Assembly: GCF_014257025.1 (NCBI RefSeq)
Contig: NZ_JACMSF010000015.1
Location: forward strand, 1 to 64,000
Direction of reading: 5' to 3'
From: Streptomyces cupreus
Lineage (GTDB): Bacteria > Actinomycetota > Actinomycetes > Streptomycetales > Streptomycetaceae
DNA length: 64,000 nucleotides
Positions 33,473 through 41,881 of this stretch are shown here, one piece after another. The position numbers were made by a program, and so were the translations under genes. The notes under the pieces are model-generated. The model was not told the DNA's origin and ran no database searches. It saw only the letters and a program-made list of their open reading frames with translations. Position 1 is the stretch's first letter; every line of letters starts with the position of its first letter.

Positions 33473-33750
33473 GCCCCCGCAACCGGCTCGACCTCGACCC
33501 CGACACCGTGGAACGCGACCTCGTCAAGCTGGTGCTCACCGTCGTTGAACTGCTGCGCCAGCTCATGGAGCGGCAGGCGCTGCGCCGCTGCGACGAGGGC
33601 GGTCTCAGCGAGGAGCAGGAGGAGCGGATCGGGCTCACGCTGATGCTGCTGGACGACCGGATGGCCGAGCTGCGCGAGCGCTACGGACTGCGGCCCGAGG
33701 ACCTCAATCTGGACCTCGGGCCGCTCGGACCGCTGCTGCCCCGGGATTGA
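33469..33750 (+). CDS. gvpK: Gas vesicle protein GvpK
   Basis: A 93-residue protein with the GvpK signature: a D-x3-V-E-R-D-L-x-K-L-V-L-T-V-V-E-L-L-R pattern at the N-terminus, RQALRRCDEGGLSEEQEERIG in the middle, and LGPLGPLLPRD at the end. GvpK is an accessory assembly protein. It closes the operon, and a hairpin overlaps its stop codon. Confidence 0.92.
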   Translation: MSPRNRLDLDPDTVERDLVKLVLTVVELLRQLMERQALRRCDEGGLSEEQEERIGLTLMLLDDRMAELRERYGLRPEDLNLDLGPLGPLLPRD

Positions 33751-33760
33751 CTCTCCCGGG
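33740..33760. terminator. Terminator hairpin at the end of the gvp operon
   Basis: CCCGGGA and TCCCGGG form a 7-bp stem around a 7-nt loop that contains the gvpK stop codon. The element lies between the gvp operon and a convergent small gene, so it could serve both strands. Confidence 0.6.
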
Positions 33761-33765
33761 CGCTC

Positions 33766-33936
33766 TCACCACCTGTACCAGCGGCCCCTGCCCCCGGCGG
33801 CCGTCGTGCCACGCACCAGGAATCCCAGCAGCCACAGAACGAGAACTATGACCGCAATCCACCAGAGCAGATCCACTGCGAATCCGGCACCGAACAGAAT
33901 CAGCGCCAAAAGCAGCACCACCAGCAAAGGAACCAT
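33766..33936 (-). CDS. Small hydrophobic membrane protein
   Basis: A 56-residue protein (start MVPLLVVLLLALILFGAGF) made of two closely spaced transmembrane helices and a short glycine/arginine-rich tail ending GRWYRW. It matches the widespread hydrophobic lmo0937-like small proteins, whose function is unknown. ATG 33936 is supported by AGGAGG 8 nt upstream; the longer open frame has no site. Confidence 0.8.
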   Translation of the reverse strand: MVPLLVVLLLALILFGAGFAVDLLWWIAVIVLVLWLLGFLVRGTTAAGGRGRWYRW

Positions 33937-33979
33937 AATGTGAACCTCCTGGCGGTCCGGGTTACCAGAAATCCGAATG

Positions 33980-34801
33980 TCAGCCGTCTTTACGGCACAG
34001 AATTTCTCCGTGCAGCACGCTGAACCAGCCGTCCTCGCGCTCCCCCCACGCCCGCCACGCGTCCGCCACCGCACGCAGCTGCTCCTCGGAGGCGTGACCG
34101 CCCTCGGTGGCCCGGTCGGCGTACGCCGAGGCGAGAGTGCGGTCCGCCCACAGCCCGCTCCACCAGGCCCGCTCCTCGGCGGTCGCGAAGGTCCAGGTGG
34201 CCGAGGTGGCGGTGATGTCGGTCAGGCCCGCTCGCAGCGCCCAGGACTTCAGCCGCCGCCCGGCGTCCGGCTCACCGCCGTTGGCACGGGCCACCCGCCG
34301 GTACAGGTCCAGCCAGTCGTCCATCCCGGGGGACGCCGGGTACCAGGTCATGGCCGCGTAGTCCGAGTCGCGGACCGCGATGAACCCGCCCGGCCTCGTC
34401 ACCCGCTTCATCTCGCGCAGCGCCCGCACCGGGTCGCCGACGTGCTGGAGCACCTGGTGGGCGTGGACCACACAGAAGGTGTCGTCCGGGAAGTCCAGCG
34501 CGTGCACGTCGGCGACCGCGAAGTCGACGTTGGCCAGGCCCCGTTCGGCGGCCGTGGCGCGGGCCTGCTCAAGGATGCCCGGCGCGTTGTCGACGCCGGT
34601 GACCCGGCCGTCCGGCACCAGCGCCGCCAGATCGGCGGTGATCGTGCCGGGCCCGCAGCCGATGTCCAGGATCCTCATGTGCGGCTTGAGTGAATCCAGC
34701 AGGTAGGCCGCGGAGTTGGCGGCGGTGCGCCAGGTGTGCGAGCGCAGCACCGACTCATGGTGCCCATGCGTGTACACGGCGGTCTCACGCGGCTTCGGCA
34801 T
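33980..34801 (-). CDS. SAM-dependent methyltransferase (UbiE/MenG-like)
   Basis: A 273-residue class I methyltransferase. Motif I is ILDIGCGPGTITADLA near residue 48, post-I acidic GRVTGVDNAPGILEQA, motif II DTFCVVHAHQVLQHVGD and motif III RPGGFIAVRDSD. The substrate is unknown; the sequence is close to demethylmenaquinone methyltransferase-like proteins but is not the housekeeping context. ATG 34801 follows GAGGGG. Confidence 0.88.
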   Translation of the reverse strand: MPKPRETAVYTHGHHESVLRSHTWRTAANSAAYLLDSLKPHMRILDIGCGPGTITADLAALVPDGRVTGVDNAPGILEQARATAAERGLANVDFAVADVHALDFPDDTFCVVHAHQVLQHVGDPVRALREMKRVTRPGGFIAVRDSDYAAMTWYPASPGMDDWLDLYRRVARANGGEPDAGRRLKSWALRAGLTDITATSATWTFATAEERAWWSGLWADRTLASAYADRATEGGHASEEQLRAVADAWRAWGEREDGWFSVLHGEILCRKDG

Positions 34802-34892
34802 GGCGTTCCCCTCGTCTTGTCGTGGTGGCGCCACCGTACGCCCGCATGTCGAATAATGAGACCTGCGTTTTGCATTCTGGACTGACGAGGCG

Positions 34893-36386
34893 TCAGTGCC
34901 CCGGCAGTGGCCGGTAGACGGTCAGTGCTTCCGGTAGCTTCTCCAGCGTCACCTCGCCCTCCACCTCGGTGACTTCGCCGTCGTAGGCGAGAAGCGAGTG
35001 CGGGGCGACTCCGGTCAGGCGCAAGCGGCCGACCTGGACCGCCGCGTGGGCGGGGGAGCGGGTCAGCGGTCCCGCGACGGCAGCCGCCAGCAGCCGGACC
35101 GTGGGACGCCGGCCGCCGTGCACGACCCGTACGTCCAGTACGCCGTCGGCGAGGTCGACCCGGCGGCCGGGGGTCAGGCCCATCCGGTGGTAGGTGCCGT
35201 TCCCGGCGAACAGCAGCCACAGCGGCCGGGTGGAGGAGCCCAGCCTGGCCTCCAGAGGATGCCCGTCGGTGCGCAGGACGCGCAGGGTGGCGAGCACGCC
35301 GGCCGGCCAAGCGCCGATCCGGTGCGACCAGCGGTCCCGCTCACGCACCAGCTCCGGATACATGCCCAGGCTGCAGGTGTTGAGGAACACGCCCCGCCGC
35401 ACGCCGCAGCGGAACTGGCCCACGTCCACCCGCACGGCCTGACCGCGCACCAGCGCCCGGGTCAGATCGCGTACGTCCTCCACGCCCAGGTCGTAGGCGA
35501 AGTGGTTGAGCGTGCCGCCGGGCAGGACCGCGAGCGGCAGCCCGTGCCGCAGGGCGACCTCGGCGGCGGTGTTCACCGTGCCGTCGCCGCCGCACACCCC
35601 GAGCACCCGCGCGTGGTCCGCCGCCTTCTCCAACTCCGCCCGCACCTGACCGGGTTGGCACTGCACGACCTCGGCCTGCGGCAGTACGTCCAGCAGTGTG
35701 CGCACCCGGTCGGCGGTGCCCGAGGCGGTGTTCGCCACCAGGACCAGACCCTCGCCCTCGGTCAGCACCGGGACCTCGGCGCGCGGCCGGGCCGGCGGGC
35801 GCAGCTGGGCCCGGGTCGGCACCAGGCCCCGTACGGCGTACGCGGCGCACGCTCCGAGGGCCGCGCCCGCCAGCACATCGCTCGGGAAGTGGACTCCGGT
35901 GTAGACCCGGGACAGCGCCACCGACCAGGCCACCGGGGCCACCACGGCCCCCCAGGCCGGTGACTCCAGCGCGACTCCGGTCAAGAACGCGGCCGCCGAC
36001 GCGGAGTGACCGGACGGGAACGAGGTGGTGATCGGCTGCCGCTTCAGCTGCCGCACCAGCGGTACCGGGTCCAGCAGCGGCCGGGGCCGCCGCACCGAGC
36101 GCTTGCCGAGCGTGTTGATCGTCAGCGAGGCGAGGCTCAGCGAGGCGAGACCGCGCACCGCGGCCCGCCGGGCCCGCGGGGTGCGGCTCGCCGCCATGAA
36201 GGCGCCCGTAGCGAACCACAGCACACCGTGGTTCGCGCTCCGGCTCAGCCGGGGCAGCACCCCCTCGGCGCCGGGCCAGTGCTGCTCGGCGGCGAACTCG
36301 AAGAGCCGGGAGTCGAGAGCGAGGAGCCGGTCCCGCACCAGATGGCGGCCCGGCTTCGGCAGAGTGAGGTCCACATCAGGGCTCAT
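34893..36386 (-). CDS. Bifunctional PAP2 phosphatase / diacylglycerol kinase-like lipid kinase
   Basis: A 497-residue fusion. Residues 20-205 form a PAP2 membrane phosphatase (KRSVRRPRP, SFPSGHSASAA and SRVYTGVHFPSDVLAG, the three C1-C3 motifs). Residues 225-497 form a DAGK catalytic domain (GVCGGDGTVNTAAEVAL; LAVLPGGTLNHFAYDLG). Together they could dephosphorylate phosphatidic acid or isoprenoid diphosphate and rephosphorylate the lipid. Such fusions are typical of actinobacteria. A GGGTAC palindrome lies 10 nt upstream without a fitting -35. Confidence 0.9.
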   Translation of the reverse strand: MSPDVDLTLPKPGRHLVRDRLLALDSRLFEFAAEQHWPGAEGVLPRLSRSANHGVLWFATGAFMAASRTPRARRAAVRGLASLSLASLTINTLGKRSVRRPRPLLDPVPLVRQLKRQPITTSFPSGHSASAAAFLTGVALESPAWGAVVAPVAWSVALSRVYTGVHFPSDVLAGAALGACAAYAVRGLVPTRAQLRPPARPRAEVPVLTEGEGLVLVANTASGTADRVRTLLDVLPQAEVVQCQPGQVRAELEKAADHARVLGVCGGDGTVNTAAEVALRHGLPLAVLPGGTLNHFAYDLGVEDVRDLTRALVRGQAVRVDVGQFRCGVRRGVFLNTCSLGMYPELVRERDRWSHRIGAWPAGVLATLRVLRTDGHPLEARLGSSTRPLWLLFAGNGTYHRMGLTPGRRVDLADGVLDVRVVHGGRRPTVRLLAAAVAGPLTRSPAHAAVQVGRLRLTGVAPHSLLAYDGEVTEVEGEVTLEKLPEALTVYRPLPGH

Positions 36387-36446
36387 GGGGTCACGGGTAC
36401 CCTGAAGTGGCTGTTTCTTGTCCGGTCCCGTCCCGAAGGGCCCTTG

Positions 36447-37103
36447 ATGCGTCTGCTCCTCGTCCGTCACGGCCAGACCCCCACGAACGTCGACTACCTG
36501 CTGGACACCGCCGTCCCGGGACCAGGTCTGACCGAACTCGGCGAGGCCCAGGCGGTCGCGCTCCCCGAGGCGCTCACCGGCGAGGACATCGAGGCCCTGT
36601 ACGTCTCCACCCTCCTTCGCACCCAGCTCACCGCCGCCCCGCTGGCCGCGACGCGCGGACTCGAGGTGATCGTGCGGGACGGCATCCGGGAGATCTCCGC
36701 CGGGGACCTGGAGATGCTGCCCGGCGACACGGAACAGGGCGAGCTGTACATGCGTACGGCGTTCGCCTGGGCGGCCGGTGACACGGACCTGCGGATGCCC
36801 GGTGGGGAGAGTGGCGCGGAGTTCCTCGGCCGGTACGACGCCGTGATCGCGGAGGCCGCGCAGAGCGGCCTCGGCACGGTCGCGATGGTCAGCCACGGTG
36901 CGGCCATCCGTACCTGGACGGCGGCCCGCGCGGACAACGTGGACATCGCCTTCGCCGCCGCGCACCGGCTGGACAACACCGGTGTGGTGGTCCTGGAGGG
37001 CTCGCCGTCCGACGGCTTCAAGGCGCTGTCGTGGGCGGGCGCGAGCGTGGCACCGGCGGGCGAGGGCGGCCCGGCGGGAGAGCCGCTGGAGGACGCCGGA
37101 TAA
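36447..37103 (+). CDS. Histidine phosphatase family protein
   Basis: A 218-residue phosphoglycerate-mutase-like phosphatase. The catalytic RHG motif is in LLLVRHGQTPTN; the second histidine is in AMVSHGAAIRTW near residue 152, and the general acid is probably in EISAGDLEM. Substrate unknown. It is divergent from the PAP2/DAGK gene and 42 nt upstream of the ABC-F gene, so co-transcription with the latter is likely. Confidence 0.88.
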   Translation: MRLLLVRHGQTPTNVDYLLDTAVPGPGLTELGEAQAVALPEALTGEDIEALYVSTLLRTQLTAAPLAATRGLEVIVRDGIREISAGDLEMLPGDTEQGELYMRTAFAWAAGDTDLRMPGGESGAEFLGRYDAVIAEAAQSGLGTVAMVSHGAAIRTWTAARADNVDIAFAAAHRLDNTGVVVLEGSPSDGFKALSWAGASVAPAGEGGPAGEPLEDAG

Positions 37104-37145
37104 CGGTTTGCCGGTTTCGGCGGCCGACCCGCAGAATGCCACCTC

Positions 37146-38765
37146 ATGGGACATCTGGAAGCCGCGCACCTGGAGTACTACCTCCCCGACGGGAGGCCGC
37201 TGCTGGGCGATGTGTCCTTCCGGGTGGGCGAAGGGGCCGTGATGGCCCTGGTCGGCCCGAACGGCGCGGGCAAGACGACCCTGCTGCGGCTGATCTCCGG
37301 CGAACTGAAACCGCACGGCGGGTCGGTCACGGTCGGTGGCGGCCTGGGCGTGATGCGCCAGTTCGTGGGATCCGTACGGGACGAGACGACCGTACGGGAT
37401 TTGTTGGTGTCGGTCGCGCCGCCGCGCATCCAGGAGGCCGCGCGGGCCGTCGACGCCGCCGAGCACGGGATCATGACGGTCGACGACGAGGCGGCCCAGC
37501 TGAAGTACGCGCAGGCGCTCGCCGACTGGGCCGAGGTGCGCGGGTACGAGGCGGAGACGCTGTGGGACATGTGCACCATGGCCGCGCTGGGCGTGCCGTA
37601 CGAGAAGGCGCAGTGGCGGCAGGTGCGGACGCTGTCCGGCGGTGAGCAGAAGCGGCTGGTGCTGGAGGCGCTGCTGCGCGGCACCGACGAGGTGCTGCTG
37701 CTCGACGAGCCGGACAACTATCTGGACGTGCCCGGAAAGCGCTGGCTGGAAGAGCGACTGAAGGAAACCCGCAAGACGGTCCTCTTCGTCTCCCACGACC
37801 GTGAACTCCTGGCCCGCGCCGCCGAGAAGATCGTCTCCGTCGAACCCTCGCCGACGGGCGCGGACGCCTGGGTGCACGGCGGCGGCTTCTCGACGTACCA
37901 CGAGGCCCGGCGCGAACGCTTCGCCCGCTTCGAGGAGTTGCGCCGCCGCTGGGACGAGAAGCACGCGCAGCTGAAGAAGCTGGTCCTGACACTCCGTCAA
38001 GCGGCGGCCGTCAGCCATGAGATGGCGTCGCGCTACGCCGCGGCCCAGACCCGCCTGCGCAAGTTCGAGGAGGCCGGCCCACCGCCGGAGCCGCCGCGGG
38101 AGCAGGACATCAGGATGCGCCTGAAGGGCGGCCGGACGGGGGTCCGCGCGGTCACCTGCGAGGGCCTGGAGCTGACGGGTCTGATGAAGGCGTTCTCCCT
38201 GGAGGTCTTCTACGGCGAGCGGGTGGCGGTCCTGGGCTCGAACGGCTCGGGGAAGTCGCACTTCCTGAGGCTGCTGGCCGGGGAGGAGGTGGCGCACACG
38301 GGTGCGTGGAAACTGGGCGCGCGCGTGGTGCCGGGCCACTTCGCCCAGACGCACGCCCACCCGGAACTGGCGGGCCGCACCCTGCTCGACATCCTGTGGA
38401 AGGAACACGCCCAGGACAAGGGCGCGGCCATGTCCCGCCTGCGCCGCTACGAGCTGACCCAACAGGCCGAACAGACCTTCGACCGCCTCTCGGGCGGCCA
38501 GCAGGCCCGTTTCCAGATCCTCCTGCTGGAACTGGAGGGCGCCACGGCCCTCCTCCTGGACGAGCCGACGGACAACCTCGACCTGGAGTCGGCGGAAGCG
38601 CTCCAGGAGGGCCTGGAGGCCTTCGAGGGCACGGTCCTGGCGGTCACCCACGACCGCTGGTTCGCGCGCGCGTTCGACCGCTACCTGGTCTTCGGCACGG
38701 ACGGCCGAGTACGGGAGACGGCGGAGCCGGTGTGGGACGAACGGAGGGTGGAACGGGCGCGGTAG
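37146..38765 (+). CDS. ABC-F family ATPase
   Basis: A 539-residue protein with two ABC ATPase domains and no membrane segment. Walker A motifs: GPNGAGKTTLL near residue 40 and GSNGSGKSHFL near 362. ABC signatures: TLSGGEQKRLVLEALL and RLSGGQQARFQILLLE. Walker B: LLLDEPDNYLD and LLLDEPTDNLD. The linker (about 235-320) is highly charged. ABC-F proteins act on the ribosome in translation control or protect it from antibiotics; which applies here is not visible. Confidence 0.92.
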   Translation: MGHLEAAHLEYYLPDGRPLLGDVSFRVGEGAVMALVGPNGAGKTTLLRLISGELKPHGGSVTVGGGLGVMRQFVGSVRDETTVRDLLVSVAPPRIQEAARAVDAAEHGIMTVDDEAAQLKYAQALADWAEVRGYEAETLWDMCTMAALGVPYEKAQWRQVRTLSGGEQKRLVLEALLRGTDEVLLLDEPDNYLDVPGKRWLEERLKETRKTVLFVSHDRELLARAAEKIVSVEPSPTGADAWVHGGGFSTYHEARRERFARFEELRRRWDEKHAQLKKLVLTLRQAAAVSHEMASRYAAAQTRLRKFEEAGPPPEPPREQDIRMRLKGGRTGVRAVTCEGLELTGLMKAFSLEVFYGERVAVLGSNGSGKSHFLRLLAGEEVAHTGAWKLGARVVPGHFAQTHAHPELAGRTLLDILWKEHAQDKGAAMSRLRRYELTQQAEQTFDRLSGGQQARFQILLLELEGATALLLDEPTDNLDLESAEALQEGLEAFEGTVLAVTHDRWFARAFDRYLVFGTDGRVRETAEPVWDERRVERAR

Positions 38766-38768
38766 TTC

Positions 38769-38802
38769 CAAGCGCCGGGTGTCTCAGCCCGTCCGGCGCT
38801 TG
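38769..38802. terminator. Bidirectional terminator, Streptomyces AGCCCGTCCGGCG-type repeat
   Basis: CAAGCGCCGG and CCGGCGCTTG form a perfect 10-bp stem with a 14-nt loop, in the 47-nt gap between two convergent genes. Its right half reads AGCCCGTCCGGCGCTTG and continues TGGACGAG. From memory this closely matches a short sequence found after very many Streptomyces genes; no second copy is in this window. Confidence 0.75.
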
Positions 38803-38812
38803 TGGACGAGGG

Positions 38813-39910
38813 CTACGGCCACCGCAACAGCGCCCCCAGGCCGCCGGACGGCGCCTCCCCCGCCCGCACCGACACCGCAGCCGCCCCTGTGGCCACCGCC
38901 GACCGCATCAATGCGTCATCCGCCCGCGCGGCCCACGACCGCTGCTCACCGAGCGCCTTCAGATCCGTACGCCGTACCGCCACCTGGTCCGGATCCTCCC
39001 CGATCCACACCTCCCGGTGCGTGTCCGGCGCATCCAGCCGGATCAGCAGCTCATCGATCCGATGCTCGCGCGCCGCCTCGACCAGCGCCGGCACCCCCTC
39101 CACGGCCGCCGCCCGGCCGCCCTCCGCCGGCTCCCGGGCCGCCAGGAACCGCGACAGCTCCCGCTCCGCACGCTGCCGTACATGCTCCTCACGGATCGAC
39201 TCCACATCCTCGTCCAGCAGCCTGCTCCCGTCGCCGTGCGGCGCCTCGACCACCAGATCGTGCAGCCGCCGCGGCAGCCGTTCGTGCACGGCCCGCCGCT
39301 CCCGGTCCTCACCGACCAGAATCAGCAGGTCGGCCTGGGTCTCCTCCTGGCAGACGGTGAGCGCGTCGGCGATCTCGGCCGCGTTGTGCTCCCAGGTGTT
39401 CTCCACCTTCAGCTGGAAGTGCCGCTCAGACCAGTCGGACGTGCTCGTCCGGTGCACCGGCCACTGCCGCCCGGTGACCCCACCGGCGTCCTGCCGCCCC
39501 AGCGCGGTGCGCAGCACGAAGTGGGCGCCCCTGCGGTCGACGTACGCCACCACGCACACGGGATCCTCCCCTGCCAGCTCCAGCAGCGGCGCGGTGTGCG
39601 GCAGCGGAGCCCAGTCGGCGCTGTCCCGCAGCGGGGACTGGGCGAGCGGCGGATCCAGTACGACCTCGCCGGCCCGCGCGAACAGGGCGCGGCCGTGCGG
39701 CTCCGAGGAATGCTCCAGCTCCTCCAGCGCATGCCGCACCGCCCGGCAGGTCGCCTCGTCGGCGCCCTGGTCGGCGAGCTCGCGGGAGAGCGCCTGTGCC
39801 GTCAGGTGCCGCTCGTGAGGGGTGTCCTCCGTGTGGCGGGAGGTGTCGACGTACACGGAGGCCCACGGCCCCGGATGTTCGTAGAGTGGATGCAGGAAGG
39901 CGAGATCCAT
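38813..39910 (-). CDS. Rv2629/Vms1-like (bacterial eRF1-type) protein
   Basis: A 365-residue cytoplasmic protein of the baeRF family, built like an archaeal/eukaryotic release factor core: an N-terminal domain starting MDLAFLHPLYEHPGPWASVYVD, a central VVAYVDRRGAHFVLRTALG domain with an RNase-H-like fold, and a C-terminal DDALMRSAVATGAAAVSV segment. Family members are linked to stalled ribosomes and to hypoxia or stress (Rv2629 in mycobacteria). A SigB-type promoter lies 43-67 nt upstream. Function on ribosomes is inferred from the fold only. Confidence 0.83.
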   Translation of the reverse strand: MDLAFLHPLYEHPGPWASVYVDTSRHTEDTPHERHLTAQALSRELADQGADEATCRAVRHALEELEHSSEPHGRALFARAGEVVLDPPLAQSPLRDSADWAPLPHTAPLLELAGEDPVCVVAYVDRRGAHFVLRTALGRQDAGGVTGRQWPVHRTSTSDWSERHFQLKVENTWEHNAAEIADALTVCQEETQADLLILVGEDRERRAVHERLPRRLHDLVVEAPHGDGSRLLDEDVESIREEHVRQRAERELSRFLAAREPAEGGRAAAVEGVPALVEAAREHRIDELLIRLDAPDTHREVWIGEDPDQVAVRRTDLKALGEQRSWAARADDALMRSAVATGAAAVSVRAGEAPSGGLGALLRWP

Positions 39911-39952
39911 GGTCTCTCCCGGATGTCGCTCGGAGTAGTGCTCACAGGGCGG

Positions 39953-39977
39953 GTACCCGGACCGCGGACTCGGACAC
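39953..39977 (-). promoter_or_regulatory. SigB-type promoter of the eRF1-like gene
   Basis: On the minus strand GTGTC (39973-39977), 14 nt, GGGTAC (39953-39958) agrees fully with the SigB consensus GNNT-N-N14-16-GGGTAC/T. The same GTGTC-N14-GGGTAC arrangement occurs at 42291-42315. GGGTACCC is symmetric, so the divergent DUF6158 gene could also use it, but with a 13-nt spacer (GAGTA). Confidence 0.65.
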
Positions 39978-40000
39978 CGACACGACGAGCGGGGCACACG

Positions 40001-40249
40001 ATGACCGGAGTCGACCCCAGCCGGCTGGACGACCAGCAGCTCATGAAGGAGCTGGAGACCATCCACCGCACGCGCCACGACGCCCTCCTGTACGGCTCGA
40101 ACGACGCACTGCGGGCCCACAACGAACGCATGGCCCAGCTGGAGGGCGAGTACCTCCGCCGCAACCCACGCCGCCCGGTGGCCTCGGGCCGCACCCGCGA
40201 AGGCGCCCGCGAACGCGGCTCCGGCGAAGCCGCGACCCCGGGCACCTGA
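40001..40249 (+). CDS. DUF6158 family protein
   Basis: An 82-residue, highly charged protein (start MTGVDPSRLDDQQLMKELET) predicted to be alpha-helical in the first 55 residues (HRTRHDALLYGSNDALRAH; MAQLEGEYLRRNP) with a disordered Arg/Gly-rich end. It matches a small family common in Streptomyces and Mycobacterium stress loci; function unknown. It is divergent from the eRF1-like gene across a shared GGGTACCC box. Confidence 0.75.
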   Translation: MTGVDPSRLDDQQLMKELETIHRTRHDALLYGSNDALRAHNERMAQLEGEYLRRNPRRPVASGRTREGARERGSGEAATPGT

Positions 40250-40273
40250 CCGGCCCGCGCTGCTTGCGGTCCG

Positions 40274-40816
40274 TCAGCCGGCCTCCTTCGCGAACACGTC
40301 CAGGAAGGTCTCGCAGAACGCCTTCAGATCGGCCGGCTTGCGGCTGGTCACCAGCTTGTTGGGCCCGTGGTCGCAGACCTTCACCTGCTCGTCGACCCAC
40401 GTGCCGCCCGCGTTGCGGATGTCGGTGCGCAGGCTCGGCCATGAGGTGAGCACCCGACCGCGCACCACGTCCGCCTCCACCAGCGTCCACGGCGCGTGAC
40501 AGATCGCGGCGACCGGACGTCCCTGCTCGAAGAAGGAGCCGACGAAAGAGACGGCCGCCTCGTCCAGCCGTAGGAAGTCCGGGTTGGCCACGCCGCCGGG
40601 CAGGACGAGTCCGTCGTAGGAGTCGGCCGACGTCTCGCCGACGACCTCCTGCACCGGGAAGGAGTCGGCCTTGTCGAGGTGGTGGAACGCCTGGATCTTC
40701 CCCGGCTTCGTCGACACCAGCACCGGTTCGTGACCGGCGTCCACCGCCGCCTGCCAGGGATCGGTGAGTTCGACCTGCTCGACGCCCTGAGGTGCGGTGA
40801 GAAATGCGATGCGCAT
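40274..40816 (-). CDS. DJ-1/PfpI family protein (YhbO/type-1 amidotransferase-like)
   Basis: A 180-residue protein with the PfpI fold. The nucleophile cysteine lies in the elbow PVAAICHAPWTLVEAD near residue 100, next to the conserved His, and the acidic partner is expected in the N-terminal QGVEQVEL. PfpI/YhbO proteins work in stress protection as glyoxalase/deglycase-like enzymes or chaperones. It is last in a four-gene minus-strand operon (DUF2795, CBS, membrane protein, PfpI). Confidence 0.88.
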   Translation of the reverse strand: MRIAFLTAPQGVEQVELTDPWQAAVDAGHEPVLVSTKPGKIQAFHHLDKADSFPVQEVVGETSADSYDGLVLPGGVANPDFLRLDEAAVSFVGSFFEQGRPVAAICHAPWTLVEADVVRGRVLTSWPSLRTDIRNAGGTWVDEQVKVCDHGPNKLVTSRKPADLKAFCETFLDVFAKEAG

Positions 40817-40819
40817 GGT

Positions 40820-41440
40820 TCAGCTTCCCTTCTTCCTCGTGCGTCGCGCGGCCCGCCGGCACCGCAGCAGCTCCTCGCCGTACGGCAGCAGCACACAGGT
40901 GCCGATCGCCGCCGCGATGCCCGCGAGATAGACGCGGGACAGCGGGCGCCGGCGCGGCACCAGACGCCAGGCGTCCGGATCGCCCCCGCCGCCGCGCAGC
41001 AGGGACTTGACCTGGTCGGCGTGCAGACACATCAGCGAGGCCAGCGCCCCGAACGGCAGCGACTCCAGAAAGCTGTGGATGTGCTGCTCGATCGGCTTGA
41101 CCTCACGGCCGCTGTGCTCGGCCGTGCGCACGTCCCACAGCGCGGTCGCCTCATGGGCGGCGGTGCTGGAGAGCTGCACGGCGAGCAGCATCGGGTTGAC
41201 CTCGTAGCGCAGGGTCAGCGCGATGGGCACGCCGACCTCGGCCATCATCAGGGAGTGGATGAGTGATTCCTTGGTGCCGGCCGTCTCCTCGATGCGGGTG
41301 CGCCGGTGCATCGCCCAGTCGGCGAGGCCGGGCAGAAACCAGCTGGGCAGCAGTCCGTACAGCAGATAGCGGACGGTCGCGTCACCGACGTCGACGCTGA
41401 CGCCGGTGGCGTTGATCTCCGCGGCCTGGTCCCGGCCCAT
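40820..41440 (-). CDS. Putative membrane protein, unknown function
   Basis: A 206-residue protein with about three hydrophobic segments (near residues 24-42, 65-95 and 170-190) and an Arg/Lys-rich end (RRAARRTRKKGS). Motifs include GLLPSWFLPGLADWAMHRRT and EVKPIEQHIHSFLESLPFG, with several conserved-looking histidines (HRR, EHSG, EQHIH) that could hold a metal. I recognise no named family. It lies 3 nt upstream of the PfpI gene and 4 nt downstream of the CBS gene, so it belongs to the stress operon. Confidence 0.78.
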   Translation of the reverse strand: MGRDQAAEINATGVSVDVGDATVRYLLYGLLPSWFLPGLADWAMHRRTRIEETAGTKESLIHSLMMAEVGVPIALTLRYEVNPMLLAVQLSSTAAHEATALWDVRTAEHSGREVKPIEQHIHSFLESLPFGALASLMCLHADQVKSLLRGGGGDPDAWRLVPRRRPLSRVYLAGIAAAIGTCVLLPYGEELLRCRRAARRTRKKGS

Positions 41441-41444
41441 GCGC

Positions 41445-41864
41445 TCACCCGTCCGGCGCGGCCCGGCTGATGTCGGCCAGCGCCGACTCCGGATCCTGGG
41501 CCTCGGCCAGATCGCCGAGGCTCACCACGCCCACCGGCAGGCCGTCCTCGACGACCGGCAGCCGCCGTATCGCGTGCTGCCGCATCAGGGCCACGGCGGC
41601 CGCGACCGGGTCCCGCGGGGCGACCGTCACCGGATCGGGCGTGCACACCGACTCGGCGCTGACCGTCAGCGGGTCGGCGCCCTCCGCGACCGCGCGCACC
41701 GCGATGTCACGGTCGGTGAGCATGCCGACGATCCGCTGGCCGTCGGCCACCAGCACATCGCCGATGTCCTGGGCACGCATCAGCTGCGCCGCCTCGACCA
41801 GCGAGGCGTCCGGGCGGACGGCGACCACGCCCGCGGTCATCACATCCCTCACAAAGTCAGCCAT
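41445..41864 (-). CDS. CBS domain pair protein
   Basis: A 139-residue protein of two CBS motifs (VRDVMTAGVVAVRPDASL to MLTDRDIAVRAVAEG; VCTPDPVTVAPRDPVAAAV to VVSLGDLAEAQDPESAL). CBS pairs bind adenine nucleotides and sense energy state. GLTDRD-type residues are retained. ATG 41864 is preferred because GGAGAGGA lies upstream. Such stand-alone CBS proteins belong to dormancy and hypoxia regulons in actinobacteria, consistent with the SigB-type promoter of this operon. Confidence 0.9.
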   Translation of the reverse strand: MADFVRDVMTAGVVAVRPDASLVEAAQLMRAQDIGDVLVADGQRIVGMLTDRDIAVRAVAEGADPLTVSAESVCTPDPVTVAPRDPVAAAVALMRQHAIRRLPVVEDGLPVGVVSLGDLAEAQDPESALADISRAAPDG

Positions 41865-41881
41865 CACGGTCCTCTCCATGG

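Noticed and set aside
36395..36402. GGGTACCC upstream of the PAP2/DAGK gene as a SigB promoter
   Set aside because: No GNNT sequence lies 14-16 nt upstream on either strand.
34893..38771. 1,292-residue minus-strand open frame spanning three genes
   Set aside because: Only its last 497 residues (start 36386) match known domains. The rest is antisense to the histidine phosphatase and ABC-F genes.
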